The notes under the pieces were generated by a model that was given only the letters and a program-made list of their open reading frames with translations, was not told the DNA's origin and searched no databases. DNA of 64,000 nt from assembly GCF_000421465.1 (NCBI RefSeq), contig NZ_ATXB01000001.1, forward strand, positions 1,550,001 through 1,614,000, written 5' to 3'. The translations under genes were made by a program, and so were the position numbers. This DNA comes from Methylohalobius crimeensis 10Ki (GTDB taxonomy: Bacteria > Pseudomonadota > Gammaproteobacteria > Methylococcales > Methylothermaceae). This document shows positions 53,976-62,485 of this stretch, in pieces. Each line of letters begins with the position of its first letter. Position 1 is the first letter of the stretch.

Positions 53976-55532
53976 ATGTATGAATTGCTGCAAGAAGCAC
54001 TGGGTTATCTGAAGGTTGCCAGCCGCTACAAATGGTGGGGGGTTTTGGTTGCCTGGATGGTTTGTATCGCAGGCTGGGTGTTTGTCTCCCAGATGCCGGA
54101 TCAATACCGAGCCGAAGCCAAGGTCTTCGTGGATACCCGCTCCATTCTACGTCCTTTGCTGCATGGCCTGACCATCGAACCGGATGTGAGCGGACAGGTC
54201 CGGCTCATGACCCGACTGCTGTTTACCCGCCCGAATCTGGAGAAAATCGCGCGCATGACCGATCTGGATTTGGCCGCCAAGGATGAAAAAGCCATGGAAG
54301 CCATTGTCAATCGCCTGGAATCATCCCTCAGTATCAATAGCGCCCGCCAGACCAATATCTTTACCATCAGCGCCGACGACGACGATCCCCAACTGGCCAA
54401 GCGATTGGTGCAGTCGATGTTGACCGTGTTCGTGGAACAAGCCTTGGGTGAGGCCCGGCGGGATTCGGACAATGCGCAAAGATTTCTGGATCAGCAGATC
54501 AAGGAATACGAGCGCCGCTTGCAGGCGGCGGAAGCGAGAATCGAGAGCTTCAAGCGCGAGAATTACGGCTTGCTTCCAAAACAGGGAGGAGATCTTTACA
54601 GTCAATTGCAAACGGCCCATGCCGAGTTGGAAGAGGCCAAGCTGGCTGTGCAGGAGGCGATCAATCGCCGCGATCAAATCGCCAGCCAGTTGGAAAGCGA
54701 GGAACCCATGTTCATGGAATTCGGACAAGCCCTCAGCCCGCTGGAAACTGAAATCCAGTCCCTTCAGGCGCGCATGGATGAAATGCTCCTCAAATATACC
54801 GATCGTCATCCGGAGGTGATCACGTTAAAGCGCCGCATCGCCCAGTTGAAAAAACAGCAGGCGGAACAGGAAGAGCGTGCCATGGGAGAAGGATCGTTCA
54901 TGGAGAGCGTGGGAGCGGGTGGCGAAACGAACCCGGTTTTTCAGCAGATGAAAATCACCCTTAGCGAGGCCGAGGCCAACGTAGCATCATTGCAGGCGCG
55001 GGTGAATAGTTACGAAAATCGGATTCAAAAACTCAAGGAACAGATGGATTCGCGTCTAAAGGTAGAAACGCAATTGAAAGATTTGAACCGTGATTACGGC
55101 ACCATCAGAAAGAACTATGAGGCCCTGTTGGCGCGCCGAGAGCAGGCCAGGCTCTCCGAAAGCGTGGAGCAAAACACCGATACGATTAAATTCCGAGTGG
55201 TCGACCCCCCGCAAGTACCTTCCAAGCCGTCGGCGCCGAACCGTATTCTCTTGTCGGCGGGGGTGCTGGGCGGCGGTTTCGTGATCGGGGTGGGTTTGCC
55301 CGTCTTACTGGCTTTATTGCGTCCCACCCTCGTTTCGACTCAGCAATTGCGGGAAATCGCCGGATTGCCGGTGTTGGGCTCGGTTTCCATGAACTGGGTG
55401 CCGGCAATTCGGAAACGAAAATGGCGCGAGCTGATTCGTTTCAGCGGTGCTTGTGCGGGACTTTTACTCTTTTTTGCCGTGCTTGTGCTGATGGAGGTCA
55501 AGGGGATTAATTTGTATTCCATAAACACATAG
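53976..55532 (+). CDS. XrtA-system polysaccharide chain-length determinant
   Basis: 518 residues from the ATG at 53976 (GCGGAGGCGGTT upstream). Membrane helices at about 22-42 and 425-448 frame a long periplasmic coiled coil (about 150-410, with many Glu, Gln and Lys). The N-terminal half is the Wzz domain (PDQYRAEAKVFVDTRSIL). A further hydrophobic helix near the C-terminus (about 484-506) is typical of the PEP-CTERM-locus version. It controls polymer length and export. The kinase domain is a separate protein encoded by the next gene. Confidence 0.93.
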   Translation: MYELLQEALGYLKVASRYKWWGVLVAWMVCIAGWVFVSQMPDQYRAEAKVFVDTRSILRPLLHGLTIEPDVSGQVRLMTRLLFTRPNLEKIARMTDLDLAAKDEKAMEAIVNRLESSLSINSARQTNIFTISADDDDPQLAKRLVQSMLTVFVEQALGEARRDSDNAQRFLDQQIKEYERRLQAAEARIESFKRENYGLLPKQGGDLYSQLQTAHAELEEAKLAVQEAINRRDQIASQLESEEPMFMEFGQALSPLETEIQSLQARMDEMLLKYTDRHPEVITLKRRIAQLKKQQAEQEERAMGEGSFMESVGAGGETNPVFQQMKITLSEAEANVASLQARVNSYENRIQKLKEQMDSRLKVETQLKDLNRDYGTIRKNYEALLARREQARLSESVEQNTDTIKFRVVDPPQVPSKPSAPNRILLSAGVLGGGFVIGVGLPVLLALLRPTLVSTQQLREIAGLPVLGSVSMNWVPAIRKRKWRELIRFSGACAGLLLFFAVLVLMEVKGINLYSINT

Positions 55533-55541
55533 GTTGGTGTC

Positions 55542-56429
55542 GTGAGTACGATTGAAAAGGCATTGGAAAAGCAGGAAGAATCCTCGAATGGGCAAGCGCC
55601 GGAAAAAAATGAGGCCGAGCCTGTCTCTGGCAGTGCGGCTGCACCGGCTCGGGGGGCTTCCAGCCATGCTGCGGAACTAAGGGATAAAGCTCCCCAGATT
55701 CAGGTGGATGTGGCGCAGTTGGAGGCGCGCGGAATGTTGTCTCCCGATGCAGCCCATGGCAATTTGGCGGAGGAATATCGGTTAATCAAGCGTCCTTTGT
55801 TGATGAACGCCTTTGGAGAGGGGCGCAACCGGATCGACAATGCCAACCTGATTCTGGTGACCAGCAGTCTGCCGGGAGAGGGAAAAACCTTTACGGCGGT
55901 CAACCTGGCCCTGAGTATTGCCGCGGAGCGAGACAAGACGGTTCTGTTGGTGGATGCCGATGTGGTGAAGCCGGCTGCCTCCCGAATATTCGGGGTAGTC
56001 GATCGGCCGGGTTTGATCGATTTGCTGGAAGGAGAAACGACATTTTCCGAGGCTTTGCTCAGAACCGATATCCCCAAGTTGACCCTGCTGCCATCCGGAC
56101 GTCGGCATTCCCACGCCACCGAACTGCTGGCCAGCGAAGGAATGGTGCAATTGGCGGAAGAGGTGTCGAGGCGCTATCCGGACCGCGTTATTATCTTCGA
56201 TTCTCCACCCCTTTTGGCGACGACTCAGGCCAGTGTCCTGGCGACTCATGTGGGACAAGTGGTATTGGTGGTGGAAGCTGAATCCACCCCTCAGCACATC
56301 GTCAAGGAGGCCACCGAAATGCTTTCGGATTGCGAAATAGTGGGCTGTATCTTGAATAAAACCATGCAAGGTTTCGGGCTGGGGTATTACGCTTATTATG
56401 GTTACAGATACTACAACTACGGCGAATAA
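55542..56429 (+). CDS. XrtA-associated tyrosine autokinase
   Basis: 295 residues, BY-kinase type. A Ser/Ala-rich lead (1-45) precedes the ATPase domain: Walker A' LPGEGKTFTAVNLALS near 108-123, Walker A'' LLVDADVVKPAASRI near 138-152 and Walker B VIIFDSPPLLATTQA. The C-terminus is a Tyr cluster (YYAYYGYRYYNYGE), the autophosphorylation tail. It acts with the chain-length protein from the previous gene, nine bases upstream, and is GTG-initiated. Confidence 0.93.
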   Translation: MSTIEKALEKQEESSNGQAPEKNEAEPVSGSAAAPARGASSHAAELRDKAPQIQVDVAQLEARGMLSPDAAHGNLAEEYRLIKRPLLMNAFGEGRNRIDNANLILVTSSLPGEGKTFTAVNLALSIAAERDKTVLLVDADVVKPAASRIFGVVDRPGLIDLLEGETTFSEALLRTDIPKLTLLPSGRRHSHATELLASEGMVQLAEEVSRRYPDRVIIFDSPPLLATTQASVLATHVGQVVLVVEAESTPQHIVKEATEMLSDCEIVGCILNKTMQGFGLGYYAYYGYRYYNYGE

Positions 56430-56435
56430 CCGAGC

Positions 56436-58340
56436 ATGGAACGCATCCGTTGGATTCTGCTGGGAGTGGTGTTGCTGGAAATGCAAAGTCCTGTCGTGGG
56501 TGCCGATTGGTATATCACTCCTAGCCTGATTCTTAGGGAAACCTATACTGATAACTTCAGTCTGCAGCAAGGCGAGGCCGAGAGTGCCTGGCTGACTGAA
56601 ATCAATCCGGGTATTTCTATTTCCAATACTGGCCGAGGAGGTGGTCTCGGTGGAGGCGGTCTCGGCGGAGGTGGTTTCGGCGGCGGCGGTCTCGGCGGCG
56701 GCGGTCTCGGCGGAGGTGGTCTCGGCGGAGGTGGTCTCGGCGGAGGCAGTCTCGGTGGAGACGGTCTCGGTGGAGGCGGTCTTGGCGGTGGTCTCGGCGG
56801 AGGCGGTCTTAGCGGTGGTCTTGGCGGTGGTCTTGGTGGGGCCGGTTTCGGCGGAGGTGGTTTCGGCGGAGGTGGCCTTGGAGGCGTTGGCGGCGGCGGC
56901 CTTGGCGGTGGCCTCGGAGGGAGCGGCTTCGGGGGTGGCCTCGGCGGAGGCGGCTTCGGTGGAGGCGGCTTCGGTGGCGTGGGTGGTGCGAGCAGGCCTC
57001 AAGGCCCGCGTGTGCGAATGAACCTCAACTACCGAATGCAAAATATATTGTCCACCCAGGAAAACCGAACCTTTCAACAAGCCCATCAGCTGCAAGCCAA
57101 CAGCACGGCGGAAGTGATCGACCAATCGGTCTATCTGCAAACCCGCGCCACCGCCGGGCAAACCCTGGTCAATCCCCGGGGCAGACAAACGACCGACAAT
57201 CTCTCCAATACCGGCAACCGCGCCAATTTCTATACGGTCAGCGTGAGCCCTTATTGGCTGCCTCATTTTGGCGGCTACGCCGATGGCGCGGTGCGCTTGC
57301 GTTATGACTACACCACCACTTCCAGCGGGCAGGCATCGGATACCCAGAACCATACCGAGTCGGTTTTTTTTCGAAGCGGGCGGCGCTTCAGTCTTCTGAA
57401 TTGGCAAATCGGTGCGCAAAACCGAGAAAGCATACGCACTTCGACCTCGGGACAAAACGTTCAATTCCGAAACGCCTTTGGACAAGTAAGCTACCGTTGG
57501 CACCGAAAGTTCAGTACCTTCGTCCAAGGAGGATGGCAAGACAATTCTTTCCGTAGCCGGACCAACACCAACAATAATGGCCTGTTTTATACCGTCGGGG
57601 CGACCTGGACTCCCAGCCGCATGCTGATGCTGCAGGCGGGGGGCGGCAACAACAGTTTCGCGACAATCCGAATTCAGCCTTCTCGAAGAACGCTGCTTCA
57701 GGGCACTTACCGACGCAACAACGTGGGGACCAATACCGGTGACGTGTTTTTCGGGCTGCTTCAGCACCGCACCCGCCATACGCTTTGGCAAGGGCAATAT
57801 TTCGAGGATACCACCACGACTCAAACCGTCCTCGCCGAACAACAGATTTTCCTGGTGACCGATCAATTCGGCAACCCCGTCTTGGACCCGGTCACCAATC
57901 AGCCCGCCCTGGTGGCGATCGATCTGCCTCAATTGGTGGATGAAGTCTTCGTGCGCAAGCGCGGACAATTGTCGTTTACCGGCTTTACCGCCAAACATAC
58001 TTTCAATGCCCGTGTATTTGTGGAGAAGCGAACCTTCCAGGTTCAGGAAAACGATTCGGATATATTGGGTTTTTCGGGAGGCTGGAATTGGCGCTGGGGA
58101 ACCCGGACCAATGCCTCCCTCTTTTTCAATTGGCAGCAATCCGATTTCACCCAAGGGCAGCAGAACCAGGGCGATCTAACCAATACTTTTTGGACGACTT
58201 CCTTCCGCATCACCCGGCGTTTGACGCCAGATGTGAACGCCTATTTGCAATACCTACACTCGGAACAAACATCGGATAGCGTTTCCGATTTGGATTTTCA
58301 GGAAAACCGGGCGGTTGCGGCCATCGCGATGACTTTTTGA
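56436..58340 (+). CDS. XrtA-system outer-membrane beta-barrel protein with glycine-repeat insertion
   Basis: 634 residues. After a signal peptide (cleavage near 23) the protein starts the first barrel strands (DWYITPSLILRETYTDN; INPGISISNTG). Residues about 66-188 are almost only Gly with Leu, Phe and few others, and the barrel resumes at VRMNLNYRMQN. The rest is strands to the C-terminal aromatic end (AAIAMTF), as in TIGR03016-type proteins. Without the insertion the length would be about 510, the family range. Its role is probably as the outer-membrane pore of the XrtA EPS system. The insertion sits between two strands, so it is likely tolerated as a loop. Confidence 0.9.
   Translation: MERIRWILLGVVLLEMQSPVVGADWYITPSLILRETYTDNFSLQQGEAESAWLTEINPGISISNTGRGGGLGGGGLGGGGFGGGGLGGGGLGGGGLGGGGLGGGSLGGDGLGGGGLGGGLGGGGLSGGLGGGLGGAGFGGGGFGGGGLGGVGGGGLGGGLGGSGFGGGLGGGGFGGGGFGGVGGASRPQGPRVRMNLNYRMQNILSTQENRTFQQAHQLQANSTAEVIDQSVYLQTRATAGQTLVNPRGRQTTDNLSNTGNRANFYTVSVSPYWLPHFGGYADGAVRLRYDYTTTSSGQASDTQNHTESVFFRSGRRFSLLNWQIGAQNRESIRTSTSGQNVQFRNAFGQVSYRWHRKFSTFVQGGWQDNSFRSRTNTNNNGLFYTVGATWTPSRMLMLQAGGGNNSFATIRIQPSRRTLLQGTYRRNNVGTNTGDVFFGLLQHRTRHTLWQGQYFEDTTTTQTVLAEQQIFLVTDQFGNPVLDPVTNQPALVAIDLPQLVDEVFVRKRGQLSFTGFTAKHTFNARVFVEKRTFQVQENDSDILGFSGGWNWRWGTRTNASLFFNWQQSDFTQGQQNQGDLTNTFWTTSFRITRRLTPDVNAYLQYLHSEQTSDSVSDLDFQENRAVAAIAMTF
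56636..56995 (+). repeat. Tandem 15-base repeat encoding Gly-rich loop
   Basis: About 24 imperfect units of the type GGCGGTCTCGGCGGA encode mostly GGLGG and GGFGG. Drift is at third codon positions and Leu/Phe exchange (CTC/TTC); GAC, AGT and GGG variants are few. The repeat is in frame throughout, so unit gain or loss keeps the reading frame. Confidence 0.9.
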
Positions 58341-58343
58341 TTT

Positions 58344-59486
58344 ATGTATACGAAATATTACCGACTCAGCAAAAAACCTTTCCAACTGACGCCGGATCCG
58401 GAATTTTTCTTCAACAGTTCGGTGCACAAACGCGCGTTGGCGTATCTGCGCTACGGTTTGGCTCAAGGGGAAGGTTTCATCGTGGTGACCGGAATGCCGG
58501 GGACCGGCAAGACCTTGCTGGTCAAGGCCTTGTTTCAATCGCTCCAGCTTCAGAATGTGGTCGCCGGCTTGATGGTCACATCCCAAGTGGGAGCGGAGGA
58601 TACGCTCAGAATCATTTCCGCCACTTTCGGGCTGTCCTACGACGGCGACGACAAAGCCACCTTGCTTAGAAATTTGGAAGCCTTTTTTAAAGATAAGGCT
58701 CGCGAGGGCAAGCGGATCCTGTTGGTGGTGGACGAAGCTCAGAATCTTCCCCGGCAATCGCTGGAAGAACTTCGCATGCTGTCCAATTTCGAGATGAGCG
58801 GGCGGCCTTTGTTTCAAGCCTTTCTCCTGGGACAGGACGAATTCCGCTTGGCGCTTCAAGACGAGCATATGGCTCAGGTGCGCCAGCGGGTGATTGCCAC
58901 CTATCACCTCCGTCCCTTAACCATGGAGGAAACCCAGGCTTATATTCTCCATCGCTTGAAGCTGGCCGGATGGCAGTCCGACCCCGGTTTCACCGAGGAA
59001 TCGTTCGCGCGGCTGCACGAATTCACCGGCGGTATTCCCCGAACCATCAACACCCTGTGCGATCGATTGCTGTTGTTTTCCTATTTGGAGGAAATCCACG
59101 AGATTGATGAACAAGCGGTAGGGACCGTCATCGAGGAAATCGAAGAGGAAGCACCTAGAGACGTCTCCGGACAGGAGGCGGTGAGCCCGGTATATAGCGA
59201 ACCGCTGGCAACGCCATCCGAACGAATCGATACCCCTTATTTGGAGCGCATCGCCAAACTCGAGCGTTCGGTCGCGGAAATGCAGCAAATCATTCGGCAG
59301 GAACGCGCCCTATTGCGTAAGGCGATCCTGCTGCAATTGGACATGGATTCGGTTTACGAACTCGAGGAGACGCTGTCGTCCAATCCTCCCGTGACTTCAT
59401 CTCTTTCCTCCCGGCGGGAGGAAGCAAAAAATGCAGAGGGAGAGAAATCCCCACCAAAGAAGCAAACTCACCAGGAGAATGCATGA
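58344..59486 (+). CDS. XrtA/PEP-CTERM-associated ATPase (ExeA-like AAA)
   Basis: 380 residues. It starts with the family's YTKYYRLSKKPFQLTPDPEFFF; Walker A is GMPGTGKTLL (about 50-59) and Walker B LLVVDEAQNLP (about 128-138). The C-terminal 90 residues are a Glu-rich coiled coil (IAKLERSVAEMQQIIRQERAL) and a low-complexity tail. Related to ExeA and general secretion ATPases, it may energise or gate EPS transport. It overlaps wecB by four bases. Confidence 0.92.
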   Translation: MYTKYYRLSKKPFQLTPDPEFFFNSSVHKRALAYLRYGLAQGEGFIVVTGMPGTGKTLLVKALFQSLQLQNVVAGLMVTSQVGAEDTLRIISATFGLSYDGDDKATLLRNLEAFFKDKAREGKRILLVVDEAQNLPRQSLEELRMLSNFEMSGRPLFQAFLLGQDEFRLALQDEHMAQVRQRVIATYHLRPLTMEETQAYILHRLKLAGWQSDPGFTEESFARLHEFTGGIPRTINTLCDRLLLFSYLEEIHEIDEQAVGTVIEEIEEEAPRDVSGQEAVSPVYSEPLATPSERIDTPYLERIAKLERSVAEMQQIIRQERALLRKAILLQLDMDSVYELEETLSSNPPVTSSLSSRREEAKNAEGEKSPPKKQTHQENA

Positions 59487-60613
59487 AGCGGCGACCACAA
59501 CTCGTGTGTGTGGTGGGGGCGCGGCCCAATTTCATGAAAATCGCCCCTATCTATACGGCTTTGGAGCGACCAGGAACCATCGATCCGATCCTCGTCCACA
59601 CCGGCCAACATTACGACGAGGCGATGAAGGACACCTTTTTCCGACAACTGGGTATTCCGGAGCCGGATCTGGATCTGGAGGTCGGTTCCGGCAGTCACGC
59701 GGTCCAAACCGCCCAAATCATGCAGCGTTTCGAGCCGGTGTTGGAGGATGCGGCACCCTTCGCCGTGTTGGTGGTGGGGGATGTCAATTCGACCATCGCC
59801 TGTGGTCTGGTTGCGGCTAAAAAACAGGTGCCCTTGATCCATGTCGAAGCAGGTCTTCGCAGCGGTGATCGTACCATGCCGGAAGAAATCAACCGGGTCC
59901 TGACCGATCAGCTTTCGGCGCTTTTGTTCACCACCGAACGTGCGGCGAGAGACAATCTGCTCCGCGAAGGAATCGCCGAGGATAAAATCCATTTCGTCGG
60001 CAACGTCATGATCGATTCCCTGCTGGGGCATTTGGATCAAGCGTTTCCTCCCGCCGAGACATTGGCCCGGCATGGCCGAAAGTGGCCTCTCAACTCAAAC
60101 AACAACGCCTCTGACTACGCAGTCCTCACCTTGCACCGGCCATCGAACGTCGACGATCCCGAAGTTTTGGGGCGTTTGCTGCAAACATTGACGGAAATCA
60201 GTCGGCGCATGCCAATTATATTCCCCTGCCATCCGCGTACCGACAAGATGATCGAACGCTTCGGTCTGGATGGCCTGATCGCGGCGTCCGGGATCATCTC
60301 GACGCCTCCGTTAGGCTATTTGGAAATGCTGGGCTTGATTCGCTCCGCGCGTCTGGTTCTGACCGATTCCGGCGGCCTCCAGGAAGAGACCACCGCCTTG
60401 GGGGTTCCGTGCGTGACCCTGCGCGAAAACACCGAGCGCCCCATAACGATTACCGAGGGTACCAATACCCTCGTGGGCAGCGATCCCGATGCGATTTTTA
60501 CTTGCGTGGAAGATATTCTGAACGGCGGCGGCAAGCGCGGGCGGATTCCGGCGCGCTGGGACGGCAAGGCGGCGCAGCGGATCGTTCAGGTCATCGAAAA
60601 AAAGTTGCTTTGA
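59483..60613 (+). CDS. wecB: UDP-N-acetylglucosamine 2-epimerase (non-hydrolysing)
   Basis: 376 residues. It interconverts UDP-GlcNAc and UDP-ManNAc. Motifs: VVGARPNFMKIAPI (9-22), HTGQHYDEAM (40-49), HVEAGLRSGDRTMPEEINR, and SGGLQEETTALGVPCVTLRENTERP. The active-site Asp, Glu and His positions are kept. It provides a ManNAc-type precursor for the polymer of this operon. Confidence 0.96.
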   Translation: MKRRPQLVCVVGARPNFMKIAPIYTALERPGTIDPILVHTGQHYDEAMKDTFFRQLGIPEPDLDLEVGSGSHAVQTAQIMQRFEPVLEDAAPFAVLVVGDVNSTIACGLVAAKKQVPLIHVEAGLRSGDRTMPEEINRVLTDQLSALLFTTERAARDNLLREGIAEDKIHFVGNVMIDSLLGHLDQAFPPAETLARHGRKWPLNSNNNASDYAVLTLHRPSNVDDPEVLGRLLQTLTEISRRMPIIFPCHPRTDKMIERFGLDGLIAASGIISTPPLGYLEMLGLIRSARLVLTDSGGLQEETTALGVPCVTLRENTERPITITEGTNTLVGSDPDAIFTCVEDILNGGGKRGRIPARWDGKAAQRIVQVIEKKLL

Positions 60614-60614
60614 C

Positions 60615-61463
60615 ATGTCAAGCCAACCCTGCAACGCCATGAGCGTGGATGTGGAAGACTATTTTCAAGTCTCCGCCTTCGAGCCGCATATCGATAGCGC
60701 GGATTGGGATCGCTGGCCCCACCGGGTGGTTGCCAACACCGAGCGCATTTTGAATCTTTTTGATCGACACGAGGTAAAAGCGACCTTCTTCATCTTGGGT
60801 TGGGTGGCCGAACGTTATCCCCATCTGATCCGCGAAATCGTCGACCGCGGTCATGAATTGGCCTGTCACGGATACGCCCACGTGCGGGTCACCCGGCAAT
60901 CCCCGGAGGCATTTCGCCGGGACGTGACCCGGGCCAAAGCCATTCTCGAGGAGGTGGGCGGGGTCGAAGTGACCGGCTACCGCGCCGCCAGCTATTCCAT
61001 CGGTCGCGGCAATCTATGGGCCCTGAAGGTGCTCGAGGAATCGGGGTTCCGATACAGCTCCAGCATCTATCCGGTCAAGCACGATCTTTACGGGATGCCC
61101 GAGGCGCCCCGTTTTCTTTTTTATCCGGATAACGCCCCCGGGCTTGCCGAAATCCCCGTCAGTACGATCCGATTGGGCAAGCGGAATTTTCCCTGCGGCG
61201 GCGGAGGCTATTTCCGCCTTTATCCTTACCGCTTCTCTCGTTGGGCTCTGAACCGAATCAACGGGGAAGGGCGCCCGGCGGTGTTTTATTTCCATCCTTG
61301 GGAAATCGACTCGGACCAGCCTCGCCCCGCCGACTTAAAACTCAAAACCCGCCTGCGTCACTATCTCAACCTGGCGCGGATGGAATCCCGCCTGGAACGG
61401 CTACTGCGGGATTTTAGCTGGGATACGATGGAAAACGTCTTTTTTAATCAATCGGTTGCCTAA
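60615..61463 (+). CDS. XrtA-system polysaccharide deacetylase (DUF3473)
   Basis: 282 residues. The NodB-type domain begins SVDVEDYFQVSAFEP (10-24), with the metal Asp pair in DVED and the catalytic HGYAH (about 88-92, GHELACHGYAHV). The GYRAASYSIGRGN loop and the C-terminal FYFHPWEIDSDQPR are DUF3473 features. It would deacetylate N-acetylhexosamines in the growing or exported polymer. No signal peptide, so it may act in the cytoplasm. One base after wecB; its stop shares one base with the FemAB gene start. Confidence 0.93.
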   Translation: MSSQPCNAMSVDVEDYFQVSAFEPHIDSADWDRWPHRVVANTERILNLFDRHEVKATFFILGWVAERYPHLIREIVDRGHELACHGYAHVRVTRQSPEAFRRDVTRAKAILEEVGGVEVTGYRAASYSIGRGNLWALKVLEESGFRYSSSIYPVKHDLYGMPEAPRFLFYPDNAPGLAEIPVSTIRLGKRNFPCGGGGYFRLYPYRFSRWALNRINGEGRPAVFYFHPWEIDSDQPRPADLKLKTRLRHYLNLARMESRLERLLRDFSWDTMENVFFNQSVA

Positions 61464-62485
61464 TGGAAGTTAAAGTATTCACTTCGGCCGACGCCGGTCG
61501 CTGGGATGCGTTCGTGGCGGATCGGCCAGAGGCCACTTTTTTTCATCTTTCCGATTGGCGTAAGGTGCTGGAAAACGCTCTCGGCCACGCCACTTATTAT
61601 CTTTACGCGGAGAAGGCAGGTGAAATCGTCGGTATTTTGCCTTTGGGCCATATTCGTAGCCGTTTGTTTTCCAATGCGCTCATATCCACGCCGTTCTGCG
61701 TCTATGGCGGATCGGTGGCCGGGGACCCCGCCGTCAGAGACGCTTTGGAGGCTGCCGCCTGTGATCTGGCGCGGGATTTGAACGTCGACCATCTGGAACT
61801 GCGCAATCTTCAACCTTCGGGGGCGGGTCGTCCTGTCAAGGACCTTTATGTCACTTTTCGCAAAACCCTCGATCCGGATCCGGAGACTAATCTGAAGGCC
61901 ATCCCCAGAAAACAGCGGGCCATGATACGAAAAGGCATCCAAGCCGGTTTGGAAAGCGTGATCGACGAGTCGGTGGACCGCTTTTACGAGATTTACGCGG
62001 AAAGCGTGCGTAATCTGGGAACCCCGGTATTTCCCAAATCCTATTTTCGCAGTTTGAAAGACACTTTCGGCAAGATGTGCGAAATCCTGATGGTGGAATA
62101 CCAAGGCGAGCCGGTGGCCGCGGTCATGAATTTTTATTTCCGCGACGAAGTGTTGCCTTATTACGGCGGAGGGTCCACCGCCGCGCGGCAATTGAAGGCG
62201 AATGATTTCATGTATTGGGAGGTGATGCGGCGGGCGGTCGAGAAAGGGGTGAAAACCTTCGATTACGGCCGCAGCAAAAAAGGCACCGGTTCTTACCGTT
62301 TCAAGACCCATTGGGGTTTCGAGCCCCAGCCGTTGCACTACGAATACGAATTGATCCGGGCCAAGGAACTGCCGGACATCAATCCCTTGAACCCCAAATA
62401 CCGGCTGTTCATTCAAGCCTGGCAGAAACTCCCTTTGCCGGTCAGCAAACTGATCGGGCCCTGGTTGGCGCGGAGTCTCGGCTAG
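61463..62485 (+). CDS. FemAB-family XrtA-associated protein
   Basis: 340 residues with two GNAT-like folds as in FemX/FemAB: TFFHLSDWRKVLENALGHATYYLYAEKAGEIVGILPL, then FYEIYAESVRNLGTPVFPKSYFRSL and EVLPYYGGGSTAARQLKANDFMYWE, ending DYGRSKKGTGSYRFKTHWGFEP. FemAB uses aminoacyl-tRNA to add residues to peptidoglycan; XrtA-locus members may add an amino acid or acyl group to polymer or protein, but this is not shown. Directly upstream (0 bases) of the glycosyltransferase. Confidence 0.92.
   Translation: MEVKVFTSADAGRWDAFVADRPEATFFHLSDWRKVLENALGHATYYLYAEKAGEIVGILPLGHIRSRLFSNALISTPFCVYGGSVAGDPAVRDALEAAACDLARDLNVDHLELRNLQPSGAGRPVKDLYVTFRKTLDPDPETNLKAIPRKQRAMIRKGIQAGLESVIDESVDRFYEIYAESVRNLGTPVFPKSYFRSLKDTFGKMCEILMVEYQGEPVAAVMNFYFRDEVLPYYGGGSTAARQLKANDFMYWEVMRRAVEKGVKTFDYGRSKKGTGSYRFKTHWGFEPQPLHYEYELIRAKELPDINPLNPKYRLFIQAWQKLPLPVSKLIGPWLARSLG

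Noticed and set aside
56636-56995. Possible CRISPR array
   Set aside because: The repeats are adjacent 15-base units without unique spacers and encode protein in frame.
56641-57021. 126-codon Val/Ser/Ala/Glu repeat frame on the plus strand
   Set aside because: A shifted reading of the same 15-base tandem repeat; the glycine frame is the one continuous with beta-barrel sequence on both sides.
55782-58154. 790-codon open frame on the minus strand, with long Thr/Ala/Glu repeats
   Set aside because: It is antisense to the tyrosine kinase and beta-barrel genes; its repeats are simply the complement of the glycine-coding tandem repeat, and it has no recognisable domain or ribosome site.
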